A stretch of 64,000 nt of DNA from Bradyrhizobium sp. CCBAU 51627 (GCF_028128765.1 NZ_LBJG01000081.1:17642-81641); one strand, 5' to 3'. Positions 16,709-26,463 are shown, counted from the first letter of the stretch. Program-made: numbers and translations. The notes: generated by a model not told the origin, from the sequence alone.

Positions 16709-18607
16709 CTAGCCCGTCGAGCTGGCCGAAGCCGATATCGCACGTGAACCGCGTGCCGAGGTTCGACTTGCCGCCTCGGGGGTCTTGCCGAGCAACGGTG
16801 CAAACTGCTCCGCCGTGATCGTTTCATTTGCGATCAATAATTCGACGCCGGCATCGAGGTCGACTCGCCGCCGTTGCAGGATATCGCGAGCACGACGGTC
16901 GCCCTCCTCGACCAGATTCCGCACCGCAAGGTCGATCTCACGGCCCGTCGCTTCCGCGGCCGCAACGATGGTATCCTGGGTGGCAGCCATAAAGGCCTGA
17001 GGTTTCGGCGCATAGGTGCGTTGCCCGACAGTCTCGTCCATGCCGTATTTGGTCACCATCTCGATCGCGACTTCGGTCGCGCGTTGAAGATCGTCAGCGG
17101 CGCCGGTCGAAATGGCTCCGTCGAAAATCAGGCGCTCGGAGGCGCGTCCTCCCATTAGCACGGCAATGCGGTTCTTCAGTTCCTCGACCGTGAGCAAGAA
17201 CCTGTCCTCGGTCGGACGCTGGATGGTGTATCCCAGCGCCCCGATCCCGCGTGGGATAATCGACACCTTCTGCACGGGATCGACGCCAGGCAGGCTCGCG
17301 GCGACGAGGGCATGCCCCATCTCGTGGTACGCAACCCTGCGCCTTTCGTTCTTGCCGAGTACCCTGCTCTTCTTTTCGATTCCGGCCACGATCCGCTCGA
17401 TCGCCGTCACGAAATCGGCGAACGAGACCTCCTCGCCGCTACGCCTTGTCGCTGCGATCGCGGCCTCGTTGATGAGGTTGGCCAGATCAGCTCCGGTGAA
17501 CCCGGTCGTGAGGCCGGCGACCTTCTCGAGGTCGACATCCTCGCTCATGCGAATCTTGCGGACGTGCACCTTGAGAATGGCCACGCGCCCGTTCTTGTCC
17601 GGCCGGTCGACCAGGACCTGTCGATCGAATCTGCCGGCGCGCAGCAGCGCGGGATCCAGGATCTCGGGCCGATTGGTGGCTGCGAGCAGGATGACCCCGG
17701 CGCTTGGGTCGAACCCATCGAGCTCCGACAGCAGCTGGTTGAGGGTCTGCTCTTTCTCGTCATAGCCGCCGACCGAGAGCGGCCCGCGGCTGCGTCCCAG
17801 CGCGTCGAGCTCATCCACGAAGATGATGCAGGGCGCAGCCTTGCGGGCCTGTTCAAACAGGTCGCGGACGCGCGCAGCGCCAACGCCCACGAACATCTCC
17901 ACGAATTCCGAGCCGGAGATCGAGAAGAATGGGACAGCGGCCTCGCCAGCCACGGCACGGGCCAGCAGGGTCTTCCCGGTCCCGGGCGGCCCGACCAGCA
18001 GGATTCCCTTTGGCACGTGGGCGCCCAGACGGCCGTAGCTCTTGGGGTCCTTCAGGAATGAAACCACTTCCTGAAGCTCGAACTTCGCCTCGTCGACGCC
18101 GGCAACGTCGGCGAAGGTGACCTTGATGTCCTTCTCGACATAGACCTTGGCGCGGGACTTGCCGATCGCCATCAGTCCCCCAAATCCCTGGCCGCCGGTC
18201 ACACCGCGACCAAGCCAGAACCAGATCAGGAAGAAGACGATAACAGGGAAAATCCAGGACAGCAGGCTTTGCAGTCCGCCGCCGGCTGGAATACCGGTCA
18301 CGCTCACGCCTTTGGCTGCGAGCTTCTCGGCCAAAGCGAGATCAACCCGTGCGGTTACGAACGCCGATTTTCCGCTCGGAAGCGGCTCCTTCAATTTTCC
18401 CTGGATCGTGTCCGTCCCGACCGACACCTCGGCGAGCTTGTCCTGGGCGAGCAATTGCTCAAACTGGCTATAGGGGATGGTTTCAATCGAATTGTACGCC
18501 GTCGAGATGAACTGGAACGCGACGAGCAGCATGCCACCCACGAAGATGATGGCCATCGCAATGGTCTGCTTGCGCGATATTTGTTCGGAATCCACCTGCT
18601 TCTCCAT
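16709..18607 (-). CDS. ftsH: ATP-dependent zinc metalloprotease FtsH with altered C-terminus
   Basis: 632 aa. Two N-terminal membrane helices (about 13-33 and 118-138) flank a periplasmic domain. The AAA domain has Walker A GPPGTGKT (about 207-214), Walker B IIFVDELDALGR and the second region of homology ATNRPEILDPALLRAGRFDRQ. The zinc protease motif HEMGH is at about 428. It degrades membrane and regulatory proteins at the inner membrane. It could be an accessory copy besides the housekeeping FtsH. Odd: the last ~20 residues (from TPEAASRTS on, Ser/Ala-rich) are encoded by DNA resembling part of the neighbouring gene at 18753-19568 read in another frame, so the native tail seems to have been replaced. 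Confidence 0.94.
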   Translation of the reverse strand: MEKQVDSEQISRKQTIAMAIIFVGGMLLVAFQFISTAYNSIETIPYSQFEQLLAQDKLAEVSVGTDTIQGKLKEPLPSGKSAFVTARVDLALAEKLAAKGVSVTGIPAGGGLQSLLSWIFPVIVFFLIWFWLGRGVTGGQGFGGLMAIGKSRAKVYVEKDIKVTFADVAGVDEAKFELQEVVSFLKDPKSYGRLGAHVPKGILLVGPPGTGKTLLARAVAGEAAVPFFSISGSEFVEMFVGVGAARVRDLFEQARKAAPCIIFVDELDALGRSRGPLSVGGYDEKEQTLNQLLSELDGFDPSAGVILLAATNRPEILDPALLRAGRFDRQVLVDRPDKNGRVAILKVHVRKIRMSEDVDLEKVAGLTTGFTGADLANLINEAAIAATRRSGEEVSFADFVTAIERIVAGIEKKSRVLGKNERRRVAYHEMGHALVAASLPGVDPVQKVSIIPRGIGALGYTIQRPTEDRFLLTVEELKNRIAVLMGGRASERLIFDGAISTGAADDLQRATEVAIEMVTKYGMDETVGQRTYAPKPQAFMAATQDTIVAAAEATGREIDLAVRNLVEEGDRRARDILQRRRVDLDAGVELLIANETITAEQFAPLLGKTPEAASRTSARGSRAISASASSTG

Positions 18608-18752
18608 CAGCGTCGGCCGCCATTTTGAAAGCTACCGGCGCAGCGGTGACTTACACTTGACTCAGGTCAACGCGGCGCTGGCCGCAAGGCAGCGCCTTTA
18701 GGGCGGAGGGCTCGCAGTGGCGATGCCGGCAGTCGCAGCGATGTCCGACGCT

Positions 18753-19568
18753 CTAGCGCAGCGGCAGCAGCTCAAGCTGGCTCTGCGCCTTCTTGACGGC
18801 CGCCCCGAACCAGCTCTGGCTGGGCGCTTCCCTGGCGAAGCATTTGGTGTAGGCGTCCATCGCCTGGTCTTCCCTGGCCATGGAATCCTGCGGAGCCTTC
18901 CTCGCCATCATCTGCTTCCAGATCTTCTCGCAAGCCGGAATCTCGGCTGTCTTGACGGCGTCGGTGGCGGCGAGGAAATAGACCTTCTCGCCCTGCATCG
19001 CGACGACGTCGATTTCATGCGGCGCCCCCTTCAGACCGCCATTGCCGCGAAGGCCGAGCACGGCCACGGCCACACTCGCGGATGCGGGCTTGGTGATCGG
19101 CAATTCCGCATATTTGGCAAAGGCGGCGTCCTGGATCGCCTGATAGTAGAATCGGTCCGACCGGAATGCCGCATCGACCTGCTGCGGCATGCCGTCGTTG
19201 CTGTGTTCGCGCAGCCAGTGCTTGAGCAGCGTGGCCGTGGTCACAACGGCCTGCTGCTTGTCGCCTTCGGTGGCGAAGCCGAGCCCGTCGAGATGGCCGA
19301 AGCCGATGTCTTCCCTAAACAGCGTATCGACGTTCGACTTGCCGTCGGCCGGCAGGCCCTTGATCGTGACCCGTCCGACGATGCCGCGCAGCACGCCGGT
19401 CAACTCGTTGAGCGCCGCCTCGTGCTGCTTGTAGGTTTCGTCGCTCTCCTTGGCCTTCGAGAACCTTGCGACGTAGCGCTCGCGAAGATCGAGATAGTGC
19501 TCCTCGGGAGAATCCGCGTGCACGGGCGTGGCGAAGGCGAGCAGGCAGAGCACGGCAAGCGATCTCAT
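18753..19568 (-). CDS. Secreted protein of unknown function
   Basis: 271 aa. Signal peptide at residues 1-19 (MRSLAVLCLLAFATPVHA-D). The rest is mixed helical and soluble with no domain I recognise. Segments such as GLPADGKSNVDTLFREDIGFG and AVAVLGLRGNGGLKGAPHEIDVVAMQGEKVYFL look like one compact periplasmic domain. There are two late cysteines (about residues 217 and 246). It sits 145 nt upstream of ftsH on the same strand. A ~75-bp stretch of this gene (19272-19346) recurs at the 3' end of ftsH (16701-16775), so a paralogue or duplicate once lay there. Confidence 0.7.
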   Translation of the reverse strand: MRSLAVLCLLAFATPVHADSPEEHYLDLRERYVARFSKAKESDETYKQHEAALNELTGVLRGIVGRVTIKGLPADGKSNVDTLFREDIGFGHLDGLGFATEGDKQQAVVTTATLLKHWLREHSNDGMPQQVDAAFRSDRFYYQAIQDAAFAKYAELPITKPASASVAVAVLGLRGNGGLKGAPHEIDVVAMQGEKVYFLAATDAVKTAEIPACEKIWKQMMARKAPQDSMAREDQAMDAYTKCFAREAPSQSWFGAAVKKAQSQLELLPLR

Positions 19569-19765
19569 CGCGACGATATCCGCAAGACAGGAATGATCTC
19601 CAGTCTTTGTGGCCGTGGCGGGCGCGAAGGTTCATCCCGGCCGCCTACTCCTCCCGAGAACCAATCCTTCACCATGGCTTGCGGGTGCGATTGAGCCCTG
19701 GGAAGCCCAACGGTAAAATCGCCAGCAGAGTGTTCGGGAAGGCTGGGCATCCGGGGGCGACGTCC

Positions 19766-20338
19766 ATGAGCGAATTGCGTGCTGCGACCAGGCAATCCAC
19801 GGCCAGGACCGGGATCATCGAGTTCGACGGCGCCAGGGGCGTCCTGAGCATCCCCTGCACCATCGCAGACGTCTCTGGCACGGGAGCCCGACTGAAGCTC
19901 GACTGGTCGCTGGCGTTTCCAAAAGAGGCCACCCTGATCTTCGCCGATGGCTTGCGCAAGGCCTGCCGCGTCGCCTGGCAGAAGCGGCGGCTGCTCGGCG
20001 TCGCCTTTGCCGACGGCATCGCGAGCGCGGACGAGCAGGCCCTCATGATGACCGAGGAGGAGCAGGCTTTGCATAGGCGCCATATTGGCGCCCAGGTCAG
20101 AGGCGCGCGCGAGGCGCGTGGCTATACCGAGGCTCAGATCGCCAATCTCGTCGGCGTCTCGCCCGAATTCATCTCACGCGCCGAGAGCGGCGCGATCAGC
20201 ATCCCCCTCCACCAGCTCACCCACATGGCCGACCTGTTACTGGTCGATCTGGACGGGCTGATTGCTGGTCCCGCCTCGATTGCATCGCCGCCGGTCGAGC
20301 CGCGGGCGGATGCCTTTGCCGAGACGCTCCTCCGTTAA
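19766..20338 (+). CDS. PilZ-like domain fused to a Cro/C1-type HTH
   Basis: 190 aa from the ATG at 19766. Residues about 14-90 look like a PilZ-type beta-barrel (ARTGIIEFDGARGVLSIPCTIADVSGTGARLKL..., ending RRLLGVAF), common in alphaproteobacteria though here without a complete RxxxR...DxSxxG c-di-GMP motif. Residues about 108-165 are an XRE helix-turn-helix (VRGAREARGYTEAQIANLVGVSPEFISRAESG). It may be a DNA-binding regulator with a degenerate ligand domain. The stop overlaps by 3 nt the stop of the convergent amine oxidase locus. No partner gene is obvious. Confidence 0.75.
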   Translation: MSELRAATRQSTARTGIIEFDGARGVLSIPCTIADVSGTGARLKLDWSLAFPKEATLIFADGLRKACRVAWQKRRLLGVAFADGIASADEQALMMTEEEQALHRRHIGAQVRGAREARGYTEAQIANLVGVSPEFISRAESGAISIPLHQLTHMADLLLVDLDGLIAGPASIASPPVEPRADAFAETLLR

Positions 20339-22326
20339 CCCTTGTCGCAGCACGAGCCTCTGGCGGCATTCTGCTCGCTCGCAAGCACGCTGCGGCTGTT
20401 GCGATCCGGCGGGATGTCGCCGGCCGCGTTGGCTGCAAAGAAGCCGGTCGGCTTCAGCGTGAAGCCGGCATATTCGACCGGCATGATCGGAAAATCCTCG
20501 GGCTTGCAGATATGGGTGTGGCCGAAGGAGTGCCAAAGTACGAGATCCGTGTTCTCGATGTTACGGTTCTGCGCGGCATAGCGCGGCAAACCGTCGCCGC
20601 CGGCATGGTTGTTGGGGTAATCGCCGCTGGCGTACTTTTCCGCCGGATCGAATGCCGTCACCCAGACGTGCTTGGTCGCGAAGCCGCCGCGCTTGCGCAC
20701 ATAGCTACCCTCCTGCGCCAGCATCAGCGGGCTCGGATTGACCACGAGCTTCTAGGCGGGCGCTTGGCCGACCGAATTGGTCTCGTTGGGATTGCTGATC
20801 TTCCAGAACCGGCCGGTCTCGCCATTGGCAACGGCCGCGGCGTCGCGCTCGCGCGACAGCACGCGCGTCGTGGTGTCGAACACATTGCCATGCGGATTGT
20901 CGCGGCCCCAGGGCCGCGGCACGAACTCGTGCTCGCTCACCGTGTTGCCGCCGCCGTCGAGATCCATGTGCAGGCGCACGTTGAAGAAGTGCTGGTGGGT
21001 TGGCCCGCCGAGATTGTCGTCGACCATGCCGCCCCATTTGTACATCTCGCCTGAGGGCACGGCGGCTGTCTGGATGATGCCGGTGAGTTTTGTCTCGAGC
21101 TGGATCGTGCCGTCCTGGTAGAGGTACCAATAGAAGCCGTAATCGTAATTTCCGACGGTCGCAAAGAACGAGATGACGAGCCGCCGGGACCTGCGGACCT
21201 CGAACAGGCCATTCCGGAACTCGTAGTGTTTCCAGGCAATTCCGTAGTCTTCTTCATGCAGGCAGATGGCATTCTGCATGACGAAGGGTTTTCCGTTGTT
21301 ATCGGCGGCCGGCACGTCGAAATAGTGGATTGTGCCGAGGCAGTCGCAGCCGAGCTCGAGCACGTTGGCGAGCATGCCAAGCCCATATTCGCCGGCGTCG
21401 AACGCCGACTTCCAGAAATGGTTTGCGGTCGGGTCGGCATAGGGCACCACCATTTCGGTGACGCTGGCGCGATGAATCAGCGAACGCTTGCGCGCGCCGT
21501 CCTGGTAGGCGAGCTGGTGCAGCACCAGCCCTTCGCGTGGCGTGAAGCCGACGCGAAAACTCCATTTCTGCCAGTCGACCTGCCAGCCGTCGACCTTGAA
21601 GCCAGGCCCCTCCGGCTGCACGATATGTAGCGGCTTGATGTCGGGGCGCGGGTTTCGGATTTCATGCGCACCGTAGTTCCGCTTCTTGCGCGGGATCGGG
21701 ACAACAGGATCCTCGTCGGTGAGGTCGATCACCCTGCCTCCGATCAGGTCGACAACGGCGACCACGCCCTCGATCGGATGCGCATAGCCGTTGTCCTGGA
21801 GCTGCTCGCGAAAATAGCTGACGGCGCGCACAATGCGCGCGCCACGCTCGAACTCGTAATCGAAGAACCCTGATGAGAACGGGTCGACCTGCACCAACTC
21901 GATGTCCCTGTCGGTGAGCCCGCGCCGATGCATCGCTGCGCGCCATCCCGGGTCGGCCTTCACCACGGCCTCGCACTTGAAGAACTCCTCCAGCATCACC
22001 GACGGCTGCCCATAGGGAGCCTCGCGGTTCGGGATGACTTTTCGGACAACGATCTCATTGCGGGCGAGATCGACAACGTGCTCGATCGCCTCGCCCGTCA
22101 GCACGTCGAGCGTCAGCACGAAGGCGTGGCGCCGCGTTTCGCCTGCAGTCAGCTGCTGCTTGGTCGGCTCTTCCAGGCGCACCGTCGGGAAGCGGCAGTT
22201 TTCGAGCGAGATCGCAGCGGCGCGCACCAGCGTGCAAGCCGCGGTGATCTCCTCGGCGGTCAGGGGATCCAGCGGATGCGGCGTGGCGCGTTGCGCTTGA
22301 GATTTGGCGTTCACGGCGTCGAGCAT
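20335..22326 (-). pseudogene. Copper amine oxidase interrupted by an in-frame amber codon
   Basis: The frame encodes a full-length (~663 codons) copper-containing primary-amine oxidase, which oxidises amines to aldehydes plus NH3 and H2O2. The topaquinone precursor Tyr is in GNYDYGFYWY (about residue 394) and two Cu ligands are in HQH (444 and 446). At 20752-20754 a TAG interrupts the frame (about codon 525) in the segment VGQAPA-stop-KLVV; homologues usually have Tyr there (VAYKLV), so one TAC/TAT to TAG change explains it. The same frame continues 138 codons with good similarity (GGFATKHVWVT, HSFGHTHICKPEDFPIMPVE) and holds the third Cu-ligand His (about 603-605). A protein stopped at 524 could not bind copper properly. 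Start uncertain: ATG 22326 or TTG 22338. Confidence 0.85.
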
Positions 22327-22342
22327 GGTGATGTCCAAACCA

Positions 22343-23539
22343 TCAGCGCGGAGCGAGCTGGGTCGCGATGGCGCGGAAGGCCGCGAACCAGCGCTGATCG
22401 ATCGGCACGTCCATCGCCTTCGGCTGCGTCGCGAGCTTGACGATCACCGTGTCCGAGTCGAGATCGACATGGAGGTGCTGGCCGTGGATGCCGATTCCGG
22501 TCAGCGCGTTGCGCGCCGGATCGATCGTGAACCATTTGCTGCGATAGCGCGCACCCGGGAAGAACTCGGCGAGATCGCCATCGGCCCAGGCCTTGGGGTC
22601 GCCGTTCTCTCTGATATCGTCGATCCACCAGCCCGGCACGACCTGCCGCCCCTCAACGACGCCGCGATTGCGCATCATCTCGCCGAATCGCAGCAGATCG
22701 CGCGCGGTGACCGAGATGCCGCCGGCGATGCGGCCCATGCCGTGGCTGTCGAGCGTGAGCGAGCCGTCCTCCTCCGCGCCCAAGGGCGGCCAGAGATATT
22801 CGGAGAGGATGCGATGGTAGGGCATGCCGCAGGCACGCTCATAGACCCAGCCGAGCACTTCAGTGTTGGTCGAGACGTAGTGGAACACCTTGCCATGCGG
22901 CTTGCCGGTGCCGCGGAGCGTGGCGAGATAGGCGCGCTGATGGCTGGGCTCGACGCCTGGCGGCGGCACGTCCCAGCCAGAGGAGAAGCGATAGCGCGCG
23001 ACATCGCCAGCGGGATCCTCGTAATCCTCCTCGAAGTTGATGGCGACAACCATGTCGAGCAGGTTGCGGACCGTGCAGGTGCCGTAGACCGAGGTCTCGA
23101 GTTCCGGCACATAGCGCACCACCCTCGCCTCCGGATCGACCAGGCCACGCCCGGCCAGCACGCCGCCAAGCGTGCCGGCGATCGCCTTGCTGATAGAGCA
23201 GATCAGATGCGGCGTGGTCACGCTCATGCCGTCGCCATACCATTCGTGGATCAAGGTGCCCCGATGCATCACCAGCAGCGCGTCTGCGAATGTCTCGCGC
23301 AGCGTCGCTTCGATCGTGGTCGCCTGGCCGTCGGGCGCGGTGAAGCCGAGCTTTGCCAGCTCGCGCGGGGCGCTCACTATCTTCGTAGGCTGGGCCGAGC
23401 GGCGGACCTCGCCAGTCGGCAGCACCTCACGGGTGTGGGTGAAGCCCCAGCGGATGGCGGGAAAGCTGCGCCAGTTGGCGCGGGTCACCAGGGCCTCAGG
23501 CGCGGGCGGGCTGCCACGCATGATTTCGGTCGGTCGCAT
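22343..23539 (-). CDS. Serine hydrolase of the beta-lactamase/transpeptidase family (NylB-like)
   Basis: 398 aa from ATG 23539, preceded by GGAG 8 nt upstream; a longer frame to 23602 lacks a ribosome site. The nucleophile motif SxxK appears as CSISKAIAG (about residue 117), followed further on by a Tyr-containing segment (VFHYVSTNTEVLGWV) at the usual distance for class C-like hydrolases such as 6-aminohexanoate-dimer hydrolase. HGMGRIAGGISVTARDLLRFGEMM is typical of this family. No clear signal peptide, so probably cytosolic. It lies immediately upstream of the amine oxidase locus on the same strand and divergent from the AraC regulator. Substrate is likely an amide or ester. Confidence 0.85.
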   Translation of the reverse strand: MRPTEIMRGSPPAPEALVTRANWRSFPAIRWGFTHTREVLPTGEVRRSAQPTKIVSAPRELAKLGFTAPDGQATTIEATLRETFADALLVMHRGTLIHEWYGDGMSVTTPHLICSISKAIAGTLGGVLAGRGLVDPEARVVRYVPELETSVYGTCTVRNLLDMVVAINFEEDYEDPAGDVARYRFSSGWDVPPPGVEPSHQRAYLATLRGTGKPHGKVFHYVSTNTEVLGWVYERACGMPYHRILSEYLWPPLGAEEDGSLTLDSHGMGRIAGGISVTARDLLRFGEMMRNRGVVEGRQVVPGWWIDDIRENGDPKAWADGDLAEFFPGARYRSKWFTIDPARNALTGIGIHGQHLHVDLDSDTVIVKLATQPKAMDVPIDQRWFAAFRAIATQLAPR

Positions 23540-23711
23540 CTCGATTTCTCCGCAAGGCGGCGCCGTTGCCGGCAATGCCAATGGCAGTGAGCAACACTGC
23601 ACACAGACCGCGGCGGGCGTTATCGAGATCCGGCAATATTTTGCTGGACAGGGCCCGTGGCCGTGCCAGTCTACTGTGCGAGCTCATGCTCGCAAATTCA
23701 GACGTATAGTC

Positions 23712-24695
23712 ATGGCTTTGAGCGAAACTCCTCCGATTCCGGACTCGCCTGTGACCTTGCTTCAGGCGAGCAGCGCCGACGTGGATGAGCACTGCGCCGG
23801 CCTCGGTCGCTGGCGGCTGAACTACGACCAGATCAGCGCCGGCGCATTTACCGGCAGTTTCACCCAACTCTCCCTGCCCCGTGTCGATGTGTTCCGCGAG
23901 ATCACGAGCCAGCAGGTCCGCCAATACGGGCAGTTGGGCGACGATAGCGTCGGCATCGGCCTGCCCTGGCAGGGCGAAGGCGACCTCAATTGCAACGGCA
24001 CCCATATCGCTGACGCGCAGGTGATCGCCTGCATCGACGCCGAGGTCGATATGTGCACACCGAAAGCGTTCGAGCTCCGAGGCGTGGTCGTCAGCGCGGC
24101 GCTGATTGAGGAGCTTGGTGCACGCTTTGATATCGAATTGCCGCGCGCCGCCTGGCATCAGTTGCGCGTGATCGAGATGGCGGAGACTCCGGTCGCGCGG
24201 CTACGCGCGCATCTCGCGGCGATCTACCAGACGATCGCCATCGCGCCGGAGCGATTCAACGATCCCGCCGCGCGGCAGGCGCTGGAAGATGCCCTCCTCG
24301 TCGTGATCATGGATATGCTGCCGACGGCGCGCCCAACGAATCCCGGCCGCAGCGCTGTGGCGCGCAAGCGTACCGTCGACCGCGCCCGCGCCCTGATGCA
24401 CGACAGCGCCGACCGTTCGCTCTCGCTGCTCGAGATCTGCAAGGCAGTAGGCGCCAGCCCGCGCAAGCTCAGCTATTGCTTTCAGGAAGTCCTTGGCACC
24501 AGCCCGATGCACTATTGGCGCGCCATGCGGCTGAACCGCGTCCGGCGTGATCTCAAGCGCGGCGCCGGAAAGTCGGTCTACGACGTCGCCGTGCAGCACG
24601 GCTTCTGGCACTTCAGCCAGTTCTCGCTCGACTACAGGCGTCACTTCTCCGAGCTGCCCTCGGAGACGCTGCGGCGCGCCAGGCCGGCTGCCTGA
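23712..24695 (+). CDS. AraC-family transcriptional regulator (EutR-like)
   Basis: 327 aa. The C-terminal ~100 residues are the double HTH domain: LSLLEICKAVGASPRKLSYCFQEVLGTSPMHYWRAMRLNRVRRDL and KSVYDVAVQHGFWHFSQFSLDYRRHFSELPSETL. The N-terminal ~200 residues resemble the ligand domain of the ethanolamine regulator group (FTQLSLPRVDVFREITSQQ...). It is divergent from the serine hydrolase/amine oxidase pair across a 172-nt region, so the likely target is that promoter and the likely inducer an amine or amino-alcohol. Confidence 0.88.
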   Translation: MALSETPPIPDSPVTLLQASSADVDEHCAGLGRWRLNYDQISAGAFTGSFTQLSLPRVDVFREITSQQVRQYGQLGDDSVGIGLPWQGEGDLNCNGTHIADAQVIACIDAEVDMCTPKAFELRGVVVSAALIEELGARFDIELPRAAWHQLRVIEMAETPVARLRAHLAAIYQTIAIAPERFNDPAARQALEDALLVVIMDMLPTARPTNPGRSAVARKRTVDRARALMHDSADRSLSLLEICKAVGASPRKLSYCFQEVLGTSPMHYWRAMRLNRVRRDLKRGAGKSVYDVAVQHGFWHFSQFSLDYRRHFSELPSETLRRARPAA

Positions 24696-24701
24696 CACGG
24701 A

Positions 24702-25367
24702 TCAGCGATGCCGCAGCCGACGATTGACCCGGCGCGCCAGATAATCGCCCGCGCTCTGCACGAGCTGCACCAGCGCGATCAGCACGACGACCACGGCCAG
24801 CATCATCTCCGGCATGAAGCGCTGGTAGCCGTAGCGGATGCCGAGATCGCCAAGCCCGCCTCCGCCCACCGCACCGACCATGGCGGAGTAGCCGAGCAGG
24901 CTGACGACCGCGAGGGTGAGCGCCAGCAGCAGGCCGGGCAGCGCCTCGGGGATCAGCACCTTGAACACGATCTGGATCGGCGAGGCCCCGAACGAGGACG
25001 CGGTCTCGATCAGGCCGCCATCGACCTCGCGGATCGCCCCTTCGACCAAGCGCGCGATGAACGGCGTCGAGGCGATCGTCAGCGGCACGATTGCGGCCGT
25101 CGAACCGATCGAGGTGCCTGCAATCAGCCGCGTGAACGGGATGATGGCGACGACGAGAATGATGAAGGGTGTCGAGCGCGTCGCATTCACGATGGCGCCG
25201 AGCACGCGGTTGACGAGGGGCGCCGCGAACAGCTCGCCCTTCCGGCTGGTGGCGAGGAACACGCCGAGCGGCAGGCCGATGGCGGTGCCGAGCAGCGCGG
25301 CGATACCGACCATGTACAGGCTCTCGAAGGTCGCCTGGACGATCAAATTGATGAGTTCAGGCGACAT
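24702..25367 (-). CDS. metI: Methionine-type ABC transporter permease MetI
   Basis: 221 aa, typical MetI size, with five membrane helices. The EAA loop region reads IETASSFGASPIQIVFKVLIPEALPGLLLAL, the MetI signature. ATG at 25367 overlaps the end of metN by 11 nt; the longer open frame has no membrane character and is not used. It forms the channel with MetN for methionine and related amino acids. No MetQ binding-protein gene is next to it. Confidence 0.9.
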   Translation of the reverse strand: MSPELINLIVQATFESLYMVGIAALLGTAIGLPLGVFLATSRKGELFAAPLVNRVLGAIVNATRSTPFIILVVAIIPFTRLIAGTSIGSTAAIVPLTIASTPFIARLVEGAIREVDGGLIETASSFGASPIQIVFKVLIPEALPGLLLALTLAVVSLLGYSAMVGAVGGGGLGDLGIRYGYQRFMPEMMLAVVVVLIALVQLVQSAGDYLARRVNRRLRHR

Positions 25368-26463
25368 AGCCGAGACGCTCCGCCGAGATCTGATGTTGAG
25401 AGAGCCAGACCAGTGCGCGCGCCGCGGCGCTGTCCCCGCCGGGAATGCCCAGCACCAGAGTGCCGACATGCTGGCCGCCGATCTCGTCGATGCGTGCCGA
25501 CAGCAGCGAGACGTCGAAGCCGAGCTCGCGGGCCAGCCGCGCGATCAGCGTGTCGCCGGCCCCTGCCCCGCGCACCTGAACGCGGATGACGGCATGGCCG
25601 CAAGGCTCCTGCACGATCCGGCTCGCCAGCGAGACCGGCAGGCTGTCGCCGGTCACCTCTGCCAGGAACGACTGCGTGATCGGATGCTTCGGATGGGTGA
25701 AGATGTCGGCGACATGGCCGCTCTCGACGACGTGGCCGGCATCGAGCACGACGACGTCCCTGGCGAGCTGGCGCACCACGGACATTTCGTGGGTGATCAG
25801 CACGATGGTCACCCCGAGCTCGCGGTTGATATTCGCAAGCAGATCGAGGATCGCGCGGGTGGTCTGAGGGTCGAGCGCGGAGGTCGCCTCGTCCGACAGC
25901 AGCACCCTCGGCCGCGTCGCCAGCGCGCGGGCGATGCCGACACGCTGCTTCTGGCCGCCGGAGAGTTCTGATGGATAGCGATCGTGCTTGTCGGCGATGC
26001 CGACGAGCGCCAGCAGCTCGGTCACGCGCGCGCGGATCTCGGTCTTGGGCCAGCCGGCGATCTCCAGCGGCAGCGCGATATTGTCGGCCGCGGTGCGCGA
26101 GGACAGCAGGTTGAAATGCTGGAAGATCATGCCGATCGAGCGCTGCGCGAGCCGCAACTCTCGCCCCGTGAGCGCCGAGATATCCCTGTTGTCGACAACA
26201 ACGCGGCCCGTGCTGGGCTTCTCCAATCCATTGATGAGCCGCACAAGGCTCGACTTGCCGGCGCCGGAGCGGCCGATCACGCCGGTAATCGAGCCGCGGG
26301 GAATCGCAAAATCGATATTCCGCAAAGCGACCACGCCGGGCTTGCCGCGATAGGCTGGATAGGTCTTCGAGATGTTCTCGAACCGGACCATCACCTCGGG
26401 CTGAACCGCGGCGTGCCGGATCTCGACCGGCTCTCCGATCACGAGTGATGGGTGCGCATTCAT
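25357..26463 (-). CDS. metN: Methionine-type ABC transporter ATPase MetN
   Basis: About 368 aa. Walker A GRSGAGKSSLVRL, Q-loop IFQHFNLLSSRTA (a MetN hallmark), signature LSGGQKQRVGIARAL, Walker B VLLSDEATSALDP and switch His in LITHEMSVV. The C-terminal ~90 residues form the NIL/ACT-like regulatory domain, which in MetN senses methionine. The family usually starts near VMVRFENISKTYPA, so the N-terminus is ~24 residues longer than usual with ATG 26463. ATGs at 26478 and 26487 are also possible and none has a strong ribosome site. Operon metN-metI. Confidence 0.9.
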   Translation of the reverse strand: MNAHPSLVIGEPVEIRHAAVQPEVMVRFENISKTYPAYRGKPGVVALRNIDFAIPRGSITGVIGRSGAGKSSLVRLINGLEKPSTGRVVVDNRDISALTGRELRLAQRSIGMIFQHFNLLSSRTAADNIALPLEIAGWPKTEIRARVTELLALVGIADKHDRYPSELSGGQKQRVGIARALATRPRVLLSDEATSALDPQTTRAILDLLANINRELGVTIVLITHEMSVVRQLARDVVVLDAGHVVESGHVADIFTHPKHPITQSFLAEVTGDSLPVSLASRIVQEPCGHAVIRVQVRGAGAGDTLIARLARELGFDVSLLSARIDEIGGQHVGTLVLGIPGGDSAAARALVWLSQHQISAERLGYVA

